From NCBI GenBank assembly GCA_934464615.1, contig CAKSKA010000001.1, positions 62,001-126,000 of the forward strand: a DNA stretch of 64,000 nucleotides. Direction: 5' to 3'. Shown here in pieces: positions 8,240 through 16,815 of this stretch; position 1 is the stretch's first letter; each line of letters starts with the position of its first letter. Source of the DNA: an uncultured Eubacteriales bacterium. GTDB taxonomy: Bacteria; Bacillota; Clostridia; Oscillospirales; Acutalibacteraceae. The notes under the pieces were generated by a model. The model had not been told where the DNA came from, did not search any database, and saw only the letters and a list, made by a program, of their open reading frames with translations. The position numbers and the translations under genes were made by a program.

Positions 8240-8422
8240 ATGGATCAAAATTCTATTGAACAACTGATTTATCAGGAAACAGAAGAACGGCTTAACGAAA
8301 TGCAATCGGATTCATACGAATTTCCGAAGCGCATTACCCGTGCGGACGTAGCATGGATGATAGCCGGTGCTGCCGTAAGTGCAGTATTAATTGTACTTTG
8401 TATGTTAGGGGTGATTAAATGA
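8240..8422 (+). CDS. Small single-pass membrane protein, unknown function
   Basis: A 60-residue protein: a charged N-terminal part ('IYQETEERLNEMQ') and one hydrophobic segment near the C-terminus ('VAWMIAGAAVSAVLIVLCML'). AGGAGG lies just upstream of the ATG. Its TGA overlaps the ATG of the NCS1 permease gene, and it starts 11 bp after the kinase fusion, so it is translationally coupled to both. Position suggests an accessory subunit of the permease, but no family was recognised. Confidence 0.75.
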   Translation: MDQNSIEQLIYQETEERLNEMQSDSYEFPKRITRADVAWMIAGAAVSAVLIVLCMLGVIK

Positions 8423-9840
8423 GTAAAAATGCGGATTACATAAAGCAGGAAACCGTTACGGGCGTAGTGCCTATGCTCGGTAAGGACAGAGTTTATTCAT
8501 TTATCGACCTTTTCCTTGCAACATCGGGATTTTCAATTGCAACATGGTGCTATACACAGGGTGCCCTTGTTGCCGAATCACTGTCATTTTGGCAGTTGCT
8601 TATCAACATTTTCTGCTTCAACATTATATGGATAGTTATTGAGTGTGTGCCGGTCCTTTTTGCTACAAGGTACGGTATCGACCTTTGGATTTGGCTTCGC
8701 TCGGTCCTCGGCGGTAAGGGTGTTGCAATTATTGCAACAGTAATAAGCCTTGCCAATTTCGGTTGGTATGCGGTTGCGGCAAACCTGTTTGCAACATCAA
8801 TGATACAACTTGTATCGCTTTTCGGTATTCAATTACCTGCAATTGCCACACCTATTCTCGGTGTTGTGTGTGTTCTGCTCGGTACATTAATTGCGCTGGG
8901 CGGACCTGAAGTTATTAAGTGGACAAACCGTTTCCTTGTTACCGCATTGCTTATTGTCGGCGGTGTTGTAGTTATTCTCTGCTTTACTTCCGTACCGATG
9001 ACGGATATTATCAAATACCGTCCGCAGACCGAAGGAAACGCACTTACAAACTTTATGGTTTCGGCTGAGGCAAATGTTGCCTTCGCTTTCTCGTGGTCAA
9101 CTCAGGCATTGGTTATGCCCCGTCTTGCAAAGACAGAGCGCAGCGGATTCTGGGGTACTGCAATACCTTACGGTATCGTTGCTCCGTTCTTTGTTGCGGC
9201 AGGCGGAATAATGGCTATTGCTACATTCATTAAAACAGGCGCTTATTCCAGCGATCCTACATACATGCTTTCCACACTTTGCGGACCTGCGGTTGCACTT
9301 CTCAGCTTGCTGATGGTTGCTTTTGCAAATATAGGAACACAGGGTACAGGCTCGTACGTTAACTGTATGATAGTTAAAAGCGGTATGCCTAAGGTAAGCT
9401 ACAAACTGCTTGTTGTTATTGCCGGAGTATATGTAAGCTTCCTTACCGTAACAGGACTTGTTGCCGACAACTTTGCAGCGTTTATCTCGCTGGCAGCATA
9501 CATTCAGGGGCCGGTAATCGGTATGTCGTTTGTTGACTATCTGATCGTTAAGAAAAGAAAAATTTCGCTTAAAGCTGCATATGAAATCAAGGGACATAAC
9601 GCCTATAAGTTTACCGGCGGATTTAACCTTGTCGGCATTGCGGTTCTTGTAATCTCGTTTGCGGTTTCTATGATATTCGTTTATAATCCCATGACCGCAA
9701 CAGTTCACAGCAATATTTTCCTTATAACAACAGGAAGCGGATTTACCGCTATTCTCGGTGGATTGCTTTACTGGATTGCAAGCATTACACCGCTTAGAAA
9801 ATATATGCTTCGCGATCGTGACGATCTGGAAATTGTATAA
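8419..9840 (+). CDS. NCS1-family permease (cytosine/purine/hydantoin permease type)
   Basis: A 473-residue polytopic protein with about 12 membrane helices and NCS1 features near the N-terminus ('DLFLATSGFSIATWCYTQGAL') and 'VIKWTNRFLVTALLIVGGV'. The family imports nucleobases, allantoin, thiamine precursors and related compounds with Na+ or H+. Here it is translationally coupled to a small membrane protein and downstream of the choline-kinase fusion, so it may supply the alcohol used by that enzyme. This is inferred from context only. It is followed by a strong terminator. Confidence 0.85.
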   Translation: MSKNADYIKQETVTGVVPMLGKDRVYSFIDLFLATSGFSIATWCYTQGALVAESLSFWQLLINIFCFNIIWIVIECVPVLFATRYGIDLWIWLRSVLGGKGVAIIATVISLANFGWYAVAANLFATSMIQLVSLFGIQLPAIATPILGVVCVLLGTLIALGGPEVIKWTNRFLVTALLIVGGVVVILCFTSVPMTDIIKYRPQTEGNALTNFMVSAEANVAFAFSWSTQALVMPRLAKTERSGFWGTAIPYGIVAPFFVAAGGIMAIATFIKTGAYSSDPTYMLSTLCGPAVALLSLLMVAFANIGTQGTGSYVNCMIVKSGMPKVSYKLLVVIAGVYVSFLTVTGLVADNFAAFISLAAYIQGPVIGMSFVDYLIVKKRKISLKAAYEIKGHNAYKFTGGFNLVGIAVLVISFAVSMIFVYNPMTATVHSNIFLITTGSGFTAILGGLLYWIASITPLRKYMLRDRDDLEIV

Positions 9841-9872
9841 GTGCATTTCTGTTTTGTACGATAAAACATTAA

Positions 9873-9905
9873 AAAATACAGTCCGTCGAAGGCGGACTGT
9901 ATTTT
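9873..9905 (+). terminator. Terminator of the NCS1 permease operon
   Basis: Stem AAAATACAGTCCG (9873-9885) pairs exactly with 9893-9905 around a 7-nt loop; the 3' arm ends in TTTT. Confidence 0.85.
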
Positions 9906-9936
9906 AATTTATTACTTTTTAAAATTGCAGAAAATA

Positions 9937-9973
9937 AAAACCGGCAAGTATCAAACGATACCTGTCGGTTTTT
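9937..9973 (-). terminator. Terminator of tRNA-Gln
   Basis: Read on the minus strand directly after the tRNA CCA end, a 13-bp imperfect stem (ACCGACAGGTATC with GATACTTGCCGGT) is followed by TTTTTATTTT. Confidence 0.8.
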
Positions 9974-10047
9974 TGGCTGGGGAATAGGGATTCGAACCCC
10001 AACAAACAGAGTCAGAGTCTGTCGTGCTACCGTTACACAATTCCCCA
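9974..10047 (-). tRNA. tRNA-Gln (anticodon CTG)
   Basis: A 74-nt cloverleaf. The acceptor TGGGGAA pairs with TTCCCCA, then discriminator G and an encoded CCA. The anticodon stem ACAGA/TCTGT encloses the loop CTCTGAC, giving CTG (reads CAG, glutamine). The T-loop is TTCGAAT. It is divergent from the tRNA-Ala gene. Confidence 0.95.
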
Positions 10048-10064
10048 ATAAATGCAACAAATTT

Positions 10065-10092
10065 ATTATACCCTAATTTTTACAAATGTCAA
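10065..10092 (-). promoter_or_regulatory. tRNA-Gln promoter
   Basis: On the minus strand, TTGACA (10087-10092), 16 bp, TATAAT (10065-10070), about 18 bp before the mature tRNA 5' end. Confidence 0.8.
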
Positions 10093-10131
10093 TAAAAAAT
10101 TGCATAAAAACGAAAAATTTAAAGAAAACTC

Positions 10132-10160
10132 TTGAAAAGAGTATTTATTTATGGTATATT
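10132..10160 (+). promoter_or_regulatory. tRNA-Ala promoter
   Basis: TTGAAA (10132-10137), 17 bp, TATATT (10155-10160), 11 bp upstream of the mature tRNA 5' end. Confidence 0.7.
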
Positions 10161-10171
10161 ACTACTTGCTT

Positions 10172-10247
10172 GGGGCATTAGCGCAGTTGGTAGCGCATCA
10201 CACTGGCAGTGTGGGGGTCAGGGGTTCGAATCCCCTATGCTCCACCA
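10172..10247 (+). tRNA. tRNA-Ala (anticodon GGC)
   Basis: A 76-nt cloverleaf. The acceptor GGGGCAT pairs with ATGCTCC and includes the G3:U70 wobble pair that identifies alanine tRNAs. The anticodon stem TCACA/TGTGG encloses CTGGCAG (anticodon GGC). The T-loop is TTCGAAT, discriminator A, CCA encoded. Confidence 0.95.
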
Positions 10248-10277
10248 AAAGCACTCGTCTTAACGGGTGCTTTTTAA
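10247..10277 (+). terminator. Terminator after tRNA-Ala
   Basis: AAAGCACTCG pairs with CGGGTGCTTT (one G-U pair) and is followed by TTT, starting immediately at the CCA end. Confidence 0.75.
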
Positions 10278-10311
10278 ATTAATACAGATTGCTTTATTTG
10301 GGAGAAGTAAT

Positions 10312-11016
10312 ATGAAAGTAGTTTTATTTGATTTGGACGGAACGCTGCTGCCGCTTGATCAGGACAAGTTTGTAAAGGCATATTTTTTGGGCTTGTCCAA
10401 AAAGTTGGTGCATTACGGATACAACACGGATTTGCTTACAAAAGCCGTATGGCAGGGTACCGACGCTATGATACATAATGACGGCGCCGCCACTAATGAA
10501 GAAGTGTTTTGGAAAACGGCTTCGTCAATTTTGGGGGAGAAGGTGCTTGAGGATAAAAAGCATTTTGACGATTTTTATGCAAATGAGTTCGGACTTATAA
10601 AAAACGAATGCGGATTTAACCCTGAAGCCGATAAGACCGTAAAGGAGCTTAAAAGGCTTGGGTATCGCGTTGCAGTTGCGACAAACCCTGTTTTTCCGCA
10701 TATTGCAACCTATTCAAGACTTTGCTGGGCGGGAATTGATGTAAATGATGTTGAGTTTTTTACCACATATGAGGACTCGCACTTCTGCAAACCGAACCTT
10801 GATTATTACAGGGAAGTTTTAAATCGGCTTAATGTATCCGCACAGGACTGCCTTATGGTAGGCAATGATGTTGACGAGGATATGGTTGCAAGAGAACTGG
10901 GTATGTCGGTATTTTTATTAAGCGATTGTCTTTTAAACAGGCATAACAAAGATATTTCGGTATATCCGCAAGGCAGTTTCACAGAACTGATGAAATATAT
11001 AAAAGAGGCGAAATAG
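10312..11016 (+). CDS. HAD-superfamily hydrolase (phosphatase-like)
   Basis: A 234-residue HAD hydrolase with motif I 'LFDLDGTLLP' (nucleophile and acid aspartates), motif II region 'VAVATNP', a lysine in 'CKPNLDYY' and motif IV 'MVGNDVDEDMVA'. The helical cap between motifs I and II fits subfamily IA phosphatases such as YjjG or phosphoglycolate phosphatase-like enzymes. The substrate is not predictable. The ATG follows GGGAGAAG. The YbaK gene begins at the next base after its stop, so the two are coupled. Confidence 0.88.
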   Translation: MKVVLFDLDGTLLPLDQDKFVKAYFLGLSKKLVHYGYNTDLLTKAVWQGTDAMIHNDGAATNEEVFWKTASSILGEKVLEDKKHFDDFYANEFGLIKNECGFNPEADKTVKELKRLGYRVAVATNPVFPHIATYSRLCWAGIDVNDVEFFTTYEDSHFCKPNLDYYREVLNRLNVSAQDCLMVGNDVDEDMVARELGMSVFLLSDCLLNRHNKDISVYPQGSFTELMKYIKEAK

Positions 11017-11484
11017 ATGTCTATTGAAAGAGTAAGAAAATATTTTGAAAGTCAGGGCATTGCCGACAGAATAAGGGAGTTTGATGTGTCCAGCGCAACT
11101 GTTGCTTTGGCGGCACAGGCATTGGGCGTATCGGGCGCGCGTATCGCTAAATCCATTTCCTTTAAAGTAGGGGATAAGGCTGTGCTTATTGTTACGGCAG
11201 GCGATACAAAAATCGACAATGCAAAATATAAGGCAAAGTTCGGTGTAAAGGCAAAAATGCTTGATTTGCAGGAAGTGGAAACGCTTATAGGCCACGCAGT
11301 CGGCGGTGTTTGCCCGTTCGCCGTAAATGAAAATGTAGATATTTATTTGGACGAATCGCTTAAAAGATTTGATACTGTTTTCCCTGCCGCAGGCAGCAGC
11401 AACAGCACTATAGAAATGACAATAGCCGACCTTGAAAAGTATACCGATTTTAAAGAATGGGTAGATGTCTGCAAACAAGCGTAA
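11017..11484 (+). CDS. YbaK/EbsC-type aminoacyl-tRNA deacylase
   Basis: A 155-residue YbaK-fold protein. It shows the family pattern: 'ATVALAAQALGVSGARIAKSISF' carrying the conserved lysine, 'VLIVTAGDTKID', and 'GHAVGGVCPFAV' close to the active-site GxxSP-like loop, then 'VFPAAGSSNSTIEM'. Relatives hydrolyse mischarged Cys-tRNA(Pro) or Ala-tRNA(Pro) in trans. Length is typical. It sits directly downstream of the HAD gene and before a bidirectional terminator. Confidence 0.9.
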   Translation: MSIERVRKYFESQGIADRIREFDVSSATVALAAQALGVSGARIAKSISFKVGDKAVLIVTAGDTKIDNAKYKAKFGVKAKMLDLQEVETLIGHAVGGVCPFAVNENVDIYLDESLKRFDTVFPAAGSSNSTIEMTIADLEKYTDFKEWVDVCKQA

Positions 11485-11491
11485 TTCAAAC

Positions 11492-11531
11492 AAAACAGTC
11501 AGTAAAAACTTAAGTTTTTACTGACTGTTTT
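11492..11531. terminator. Bidirectional terminator between convergent operons
   Basis: A nearly perfect 20-bp inverted repeat beginning AAAACAGTCAGTAAAAAC with A- and T-rich flanks. It separates the YbaK gene (+) from yqeY (-) and can terminate both. Confidence 0.85.
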
Positions 11532-11555
11532 ATGTTTAGGGCTTTTATTGCCGCA

Positions 11556-12002
11556 TTATTTCATAAATCCGGCAAGCACACGGTTAACAAGTCCGCCGTC
11601 GGCTTTGCCTTTAACCTTCGGCATAAGGTTTTTCATTATAATTCCTTTATCCTTTGCGGTTGGCTCTGTAATTCCGAGTTCGCCGAGGACGGTTTTAATT
11701 ATTTCGGCAATTTCGTTTTCGTCCATTTGCTTGGGCGCAAATTCGCTGTATACCGCAATCCGTGTTTTACATTCCTCAATTATATCGGTGCGGTCTGCCG
11801 GAGCGCTTTCCAGTGTTTCCTGACATTGCTTTATTTCCTTTAAAACAACGGCGTTTTCTTCATCTTCGGTAAGGTCGGCGCGTTTGTCTATAAATTTGTT
11901 TTTAAGGGCGGTTAAAAGCATGGAAAGCGCGTCCTTGCGCGGTTTGTTTCCGTCCTTCATTGCCTGCATCATGGCAGCTCTTACGGTGTCTATTTTTGAC
12001 AT
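11556..12002 (-). CDS. GatB/YqeY-domain protein
   Basis: A 148-residue YqeY family protein, related to the C-terminal tRNA-binding domain of GatB and thought to act in tRNA-dependent amidation or tRNA binding. Recognisable features: 'RKDALSMLLTALKNK', 'VVLKEIKQCQETLE', 'EEIAEIIKTVLGELG' and the C-terminal 'KNLMPKVKGKADGGLVNRVL'. Full length. It is last in a minus-strand operon, 14 bp after the GH31 gene, which is unusual company for a tRNA-related gene. Confidence 0.92.
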   Translation of the reverse strand: MSKIDTVRAAMMQAMKDGNKPRKDALSMLLTALKNKFIDKRADLTEDEENAVVLKEIKQCQETLESAPADRTDIIEECKTRIAVYSEFAPKQMDENEIAEIIKTVLGELGITEPTAKDKGIIMKNLMPKVKGKADGGLVNRVLAGFMK

Positions 12003-12016
12003 ATAATTACCTCCTG

Positions 12017-14311
12017 TTATATAGAAACCTTCATACCGTCTGTAAATTCGGCAGTAACGGTTTTTTCGCCCTTCTTTATAACAATATTCTTGTAAGTTTT
12101 AATGCCTTTATGCGAAAGTTTTGCGGTAAATTCGCCGTTCTCATATGCAAAATTATACACATTGTATTCGCCGTCGCGGTATTTAAAATCGGTACCGTTA
12201 TCGGTGTAGTGAACGTATGCGGCTCTGTTTCCGAATATTTCAAGATAAAGGGTATCGTTTTCCTTTTCGCCTACATATTGCTGTACTTCGTATGTCGGCA
12301 GTATGGTACCTTCTTTAATATAAATCGGGCAGGTATCAAGCGGAGCATATTTTACAACGTGGCTGTTGCCCTCTGCCCGTTCTCCCGTAAAGTAATCGTA
12401 CCATGCACCTTCGGGCAGGTAGACGCATTTGTAGATGTCGCCCTGCTCAATTACAGGGGCTACCAACATACTGTCGCCTATCATAAATTCCGTATTACAA
12501 TTTTTGGCGACTTCATCATGGCAGTAATTAAATACAAGCGGACGCATAACGGGGTATCCCTTTTCCTCACAAATACGGAAATTATCATAAAAATACGGAA
12601 GCAGGGAATAGCGTAATTCTATATATTTACGGAATATGTCAAGAACCTCCTTGCCGAATACCCAAGGCTCTTGATTTTTGCAGCCCTTTGAGCAATGGTT
12701 GCGGCAAAGCGGAGAAAATGCTCCCAACTCTATCCAACGTGCAAGCAATTCCGGCGTTGTGTCGGACGCAAATCCGCCTATATCGGTGCCTACAAACGCC
12801 ATACCCGAAAGGCCTAAATTACAAAGCTGCGGTATTGCCATTTTAATATGCGTCCAAATACTCTTGTTGTCGCCCGTCCATGCCGTAGTGTATTTTTGCG
12901 AGCCTGCGTAACACGCACGCGTAATTACAAAGGGACGTTTTCCCGTATGTTTTTTAAGTCCGTAATAAGTGGCTTTGGACATATTGTGTCCGTATGTGTT
13001 GTGCATCCTGCGGTGTGTTGTTTTAATGTCCTCGTCGGTCATAACAAGGTCGTCGGGCAATTCGCCCGCAAAGGATGCCGGTTCGTTCATATCATTCCAA
13101 ATTCCCGCAACTCCGCGCTGAGTCATAAGGCTTGTGTTCTCGCCCCACCAGTCTCGCACTTCGGGGTTTCCGAAATCGGGATAAACCGAATCGCCGGGCC
13201 AAACTTTACCTACATAAACAAGACCGTTTTTATCCTTAACAAAATAATCGTTTTTAAGACCTGTATCGTAAATATCGTATCCTTTTTGCACCTTTACACC
13301 GGGATCTATTATGGTTACGGCTTTAAAGCCCATATCGCCGAGTTTTTTTATGGTAGCTTTTTCGTCGGGATATCCTTCCTTATTAAATGTAAATACCTTA
13401 AACTCATCCATATAATCTATGTCAAAGTGAATTACATCGCAGGGGACTTTGTTTTTACGCATATTTTCGGCAACGGTCATTATATCTTTTTCATCCATAT
13501 ATCCGAAACGCGACTGTTGATATCCCAGCGCCCATGTCTGCGGCAGCGGTGTAGTACCTGTAAGATATGTATAAGCCGACAGAATATCCTTAAAATCGTT
13601 ACCGGCAATATAATAATAATCAATATTACCGAAGTATGTGCCGTACCAATAAAATTTCGGGTTTTCTTTTCCCATATTAAATGTGGTCATATACGGGTTA
13701 TCAAAGAAAAGTCCGTATATACCGTTATTTTTTAAAGTAATAAGGAATGGAATGGTCTTGTAAAGCACCTCGTAAAAATCCTCATGCGCGCGCGGATCAT
13801 CCGTATTCCACATACGGTACTGATAATTGCGCTTATTAAGGTAACCGGTTTTGTCGCCTAGGCCGTAAAAGCACTCGTCACCCATTATTTCCTTTTTTAT
13901 AAAAATGCTGAAATCCGTGTAATTTTCGGGAACGCTGTGACCTTCAAGGCTTAACATTCTCTTTTCTTCTTCCGTAATATCCTGCGGTGCAACACGCTCC
14001 TCGGATGAATCACGGCACAGGCAGTTGCCGGCTTTATCGCAAAAGTCAAACATAAAGTTATCCTTTGCATAAAGTACTATTTTATCGGTTTCTATTACCA
14101 ATGCGTCTTTGGTTTTAAGCACCGAAAAATCGGTTTTAACTGTTTTGTTGCCTTCAATAGCAACAGAGTGGTGAACTTCGTTTTCAAAGGGAGAAAAAAC
14201 GTTTATAATGTCGTCCCTTATAACTTCCAAAGTTGCTTTGCCGCCTGTATAAGTGATGTTTATTTTACTTTTGTCAACATTGTATGATACTATTTCCCCA
14301 AATTTTTTCAT
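12017..14311 (-). CDS. GH31 alpha-glucosidase/alpha-xylosidase-like glycoside hydrolase
   Basis: A 764-residue GH31 enzyme: an N-terminal beta-sandwich (to about 240), then a (beta/alpha)8 barrel with the nucleophile motif 'GIWNDMNEPA' (D407) and the acid/base region 'AWTGDNKS' (D481), followed by C-terminal beta-domains. 'HFDIDYMD' is the usual substrate-pocket strand. GH31 enzymes release terminal alpha-linked glucose, xylose or galactose by retention. No signal peptide is visible, so it acts on imported oligosaccharides. The start has AAGGAG. It lies 12 bp after the SGNH esterase gene, which suggests deacylation followed by hydrolysis of the same glycan. Confidence 0.93.
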   Translation of the reverse strand: MKKFGEIVSYNVDKSKINITYTGGKATLEVIRDDIINVFSPFENEVHHSVAIEGNKTVKTDFSVLKTKDALVIETDKIVLYAKDNFMFDFCDKAGNCLCRDSSEERVAPQDITEEEKRMLSLEGHSVPENYTDFSIFIKKEIMGDECFYGLGDKTGYLNKRNYQYRMWNTDDPRAHEDFYEVLYKTIPFLITLKNNGIYGLFFDNPYMTTFNMGKENPKFYWYGTYFGNIDYYYIAGNDFKDILSAYTYLTGTTPLPQTWALGYQQSRFGYMDEKDIMTVAENMRKNKVPCDVIHFDIDYMDEFKVFTFNKEGYPDEKATIKKLGDMGFKAVTIIDPGVKVQKGYDIYDTGLKNDYFVKDKNGLVYVGKVWPGDSVYPDFGNPEVRDWWGENTSLMTQRGVAGIWNDMNEPASFAGELPDDLVMTDEDIKTTHRRMHNTYGHNMSKATYYGLKKHTGKRPFVITRACYAGSQKYTTAWTGDNKSIWTHIKMAIPQLCNLGLSGMAFVGTDIGGFASDTTPELLARWIELGAFSPLCRNHCSKGCKNQEPWVFGKEVLDIFRKYIELRYSLLPYFYDNFRICEEKGYPVMRPLVFNYCHDEVAKNCNTEFMIGDSMLVAPVIEQGDIYKCVYLPEGAWYDYFTGERAEGNSHVVKYAPLDTCPIYIKEGTILPTYEVQQYVGEKENDTLYLEIFGNRAAYVHYTDNGTDFKYRDGEYNVYNFAYENGEFTAKLSHKGIKTYKNIVIKKGEKTVTAEFTDGMKVSI

Positions 14312-14323
14312 AAAATTTTCTCC

Positions 14324-15298
14324 TTATTTAATTATACCTTCAAGTTCGTTTATAAGTTTTCCCGCTATTATTTTGTGTCCTGTACGCAACGGGTGCAGCG
14401 GCTCTGCCGGTACCCAAAGGGAAGCGTCTATAAACGCCACGTTATCGCCGTTTTTGCTGTTGAATTCTTCTATTGTTTTTTTCAGTTCTTCCGGCCATAC
14501 TTTGCAAAATGCCGACAAAGCAATTATAACTGCATTCGGGTGTGCTTTTCTTATAACCGTAAGCAGATTTTCGTATTCTTTTAAATAAAGTTCCTTATCG
14601 CCGCTCCATTTATCGTTTGCACCGTGATTTATAACTATGTAATCGGGATGCGGGTATGTAACAGGCGCACCGCTGAAACAGTAAGGATAAGCGTCGGCAG
14701 CTTTAGGCACACCGCCGCAGCCGCCGTGTGTAACGCCCACTGCACCGTAACCCATATGCAGATCCTTTAAATTAAAGTGCTGTGCGGTAAGGTAAGCGTA
14801 TGTGCTTGTAACATCATCAACATGCGGGCGGGACGGTTGATCCCAATTGCTGTGCTCGCAGTCGGCATCGGTCAGCACGCCTTCTGTTATGCTGTCCCCC
14901 ACAAATTCTATGCTTTTGCGGTTATCGGGCGGTAAAATGCCGCTTTTGTCTGCCGTATATCCTAAAAATGCTATTTTACCAACAAGCGGCAAGGGGAAAC
15001 GGTTTTGCATTTCAACCGCACTTTTATAAATTATTTTAAGAAGATGCTCGCCGTCGGTTGTTTTAATGCGTAAATGGTCATATATCGGCGATTCAAAAAG
15101 CGAGCCGCCGTCAAGCTGATAATAAATGTGCGGTACGGGATTTTCGTAATTCGACGTGTCAAAATCCATTACTATAAGGTCGCCGCAAAAGGCAATCTCT
15201 ATTGTCGAGCCGCAGGCGGTGGCTGTCATTGCACCGCCGTGTTCTGCAAATCTTCCCGTGTAACGTACAGAGGCATCGTCGTATTTGTAAAACTGCAT
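14324..15298 (-). CDS. SGNH/GDSL hydrolase, carbohydrate-esterase-like
   Basis: A 324-residue two-domain protein: an N-terminal beta-sandwich-like part (1-125) and a C-terminal SGNH hydrolase with block I 'FVGDSITEG' (S136), block III 'INHGANDKW' and block V 'PLHPLRTGH' carrying the catalytic histidine. This arrangement resembles CE2 acetylesterases that act on plant cell-wall oligosaccharides. No signal peptide is visible, so it appears cytoplasmic. AGGAGTG precedes the start. It is between the Cys-rich protein gene (4 bp) and the GH31 gene (12 bp) in one operon. Confidence 0.85.
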   Translation of the reverse strand: MQFYKYDDASVRYTGRFAEHGGAMTATACGSTIEIAFCGDLIVMDFDTSNYENPVPHIYYQLDGGSLFESPIYDHLRIKTTDGEHLLKIIYKSAVEMQNRFPLPLVGKIAFLGYTADKSGILPPDNRKSIEFVGDSITEGVLTDADCEHSNWDQPSRPHVDDVTSTYAYLTAQHFNLKDLHMGYGAVGVTHGGCGGVPKAADAYPYCFSGAPVTYPHPDYIVINHGANDKWSGDKELYLKEYENLLTVIRKAHPNAVIIALSAFCKVWPEELKKTIEEFNSKNGDNVAFIDASLWVPAEPLHPLRTGHKIIAGKLINELEGIIK

Positions 15299-15302
15299 AA
15301 AA

Positions 15303-15530
15303 TCACTCCTGAAATTTTTTAAGTCTTTCCATTATAAGTTTATAATTTTCTCTTTTATGCGGCAATGTGCAATTACTGCAATCTTTAATTCCGTTTTTAA
15401 GAATTGTAAAATTTCCTCCGCAATCCGTCAGATACAAAGGGCAAAAGCAAAAAAGGCAGTTGATTTCGCCGATACCTTTGTGGCAGGGATAAAATTCACA
15501 TTCTCTGTTTTCAAAAAAATCATAACCCAT
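15303..15530 (-). CDS. Cysteine-rich small-domain protein
   Basis: A 75-residue protein with eight cysteines after the start: 'ECEFYPCH', 'CLFCFCPLY', 'DCGG' and 'DCSNCTLPH'. This pattern matches a small cysteine-rich family in anaerobes that is presumed to bind a metal or Fe-S cluster; its function is not established. The start MGYDFFEN is fixed by GGAGGAAG just upstream; an in-frame extension upstream overlaps the promoter. It is first in the operon with the SGNH esterase and GH31 genes. Confidence 0.8.
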   Translation of the reverse strand: MGYDFFENRECEFYPCHKGIGEINCLFCFCPLYLTDCGGNFTILKNGIKDCSNCTLPHKRENYKLIMERLKKFQE

Positions 15531-15547
15531 AATCTTCCTCCAAGGCA

Positions 15548-15576
15548 AGTATAGCACATTTCTGCGGCGGCTACAA
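15548..15576 (-). promoter_or_regulatory. Promoter of the Cys-rich/SGNH/GH31/yqeY operon
   Basis: On the minus strand, TTGTAG (15571-15576), 17 bp, TATACT (15548-15553), just upstream of the ribosome site. On the other side, an inverted repeat TTTTACT/AGTAAAA (15604-15624) precedes a TATAAT at 15631 that may serve glf. Confidence 0.6.
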
Positions 15577-15655
15577 TCCGAAATTTGCATTTATTATTGC
15601 TTTTTTTACTAAAAAAGAGTAAAATATACTTATAATGTTAAAGGAGAATTACGTT

Positions 15656-16747
15656 ATGTACGATTATCTTATAGTAGGTGCCGGTCTTTACGGCGCAGTG
15701 TTTGCACGCGAAATGACCGACAGGGGATATAAATGCCTTGTTATTGATAAGCGGGATCATATAGCCGGAAATATTTACACCGAGGATATTGAGGGCATAA
15801 ATGTACACAAATACGGTGCGCATATATTCCACACAAGCAACAGACGTGTTTGGGATTATGTAAACCGATTTGCCGAATTTAACCGTTATACAAATTCTCC
15901 CGTGGCAAATTTTAAAGGGGAAATATATGCACTGCCGTTTAATATGAACACATTTAATAAAATGTGGGGAGTTATAACGCCGCAGCAGGCAAAGGAAAAA
16001 ATCGAACAGCAAAAAAGCAGCGCCGGAATAACCGAGCCGCAAAATCTCGAACAGCAGGCAATCAGCCTTGTCGGCACTGATATATACGAAAAATTAATAA
16101 AGTATTATACCCAAAAGCAGTGGGGAAGACCTTGCAGCGAGTTGCCGGCGTTTATAATCAAGCGTCTGCCCGTAAGGTTTATTTACGATAACAACTATTT
16201 TAATGACGAATATCAGGGCATAGCCAAAGGCGGATATACGCAGATGGTTGAAAAAATGCTTGACGGAATAGAGGTTAGGCTGAATACGGATTTCTTTGAT
16301 AACAGGGAAATGGCAAACAGTGCAAAGACGGTTGTTTATACAGGCCCTGTTGATGCTTATTTCGGTTATAAACTGGGTTATTTGCAGTACCGCAGTGTAA
16401 GGTTTGAAACCGAAACACTTGATACCGACAATTATCAGGGCAACGCGGTTGTAAATTATACCGACGGCGATACGCCGTTTACGCGCATTATTGAGCATAA
16501 ACATTTTGAATTCGGAACACAGCCGAAAACGGTAATAAGCCGTGAATATTCTGCCGAGTGGAAACCGGGCGACGAGCCGTATTACCCCGTAAATAATGAG
16601 GAAAACGGCGCGCTCTACGCAAAATACAAGGATTTGGCAGAACGTGAAAAGAATGTAATTTTCGGCGGAAGACTCGGAGAATATAAGTATTACGATATGG
16701 ACAAGGTTATTCTTTCGGCTTTGGAAAAGACGGACGGTATAAAATAA
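15656..16747 (+). CDS. glf: UDP-galactopyranose mutase
   Basis: A 363-residue flavoprotein that interconverts UDP-galactopyranose and UDP-galactofuranose, supplying Galf for surface polysaccharides. It shows the FAD-binding start 'DYLIVGAGLYGAVFAREM', the conserved 'GINVHKYGAHIFHTSN', 'YTQKQWG' and a C-terminal 'GRLGEYKYYDMD'. Typical length. The ATG at 15656 follows AAAGGAG. It is a single-gene unit with its own terminator, divergent from the Cys-rich/GH31 operon. Galf is a common component of gut Firmicute capsules. Confidence 0.96.
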   Translation: MYDYLIVGAGLYGAVFAREMTDRGYKCLVIDKRDHIAGNIYTEDIEGINVHKYGAHIFHTSNRRVWDYVNRFAEFNRYTNSPVANFKGEIYALPFNMNTFNKMWGVITPQQAKEKIEQQKSSAGITEPQNLEQQAISLVGTDIYEKLIKYYTQKQWGRPCSELPAFIIKRLPVRFIYDNNYFNDEYQGIAKGGYTQMVEKMLDGIEVRLNTDFFDNREMANSAKTVVYTGPVDAYFGYKLGYLQYRSVRFETETLDTDNYQGNAVVNYTDGDTPFTRIIEHKHFEFGTQPKTVISREYSAEWKPGDEPYYPVNNEENGALYAKYKDLAEREKNVIFGGRLGEYKYYDMDKVILSALEKTDGIK

Positions 16748-16767
16748 AATTCGAGTGTTAATTGTGA

Positions 16768-16804
16768 AAGGCGGCAGAGATTTTCTGCCGCCTTAAAATT
16801 TTTT
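16768..16804 (+). terminator. glf terminator
   Basis: AAGGCGGCAGA (16768-16778) pairs with TCTGCCGCCTT (16784-16794), followed by an A/T-rich tract ending in six Ts. Confidence 0.85.
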
Positions 16805-16815
16805 AAAGAAAGAAC

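Noticed and set aside
9097..9846. A 249-codon minus-strand frame opposite the NCS1 permease
   Set aside because: Low-complexity, Cys/Asn/Lys-rich translation typical of antisense to a membrane protein; no domain or ribosome site.
12848..13735. A 295-codon plus-strand reading frame opposite the GH31 gene
   Set aside because: It is the antisense shadow of a well-supported GH31 enzyme, with no ribosome site or recognisable domain.
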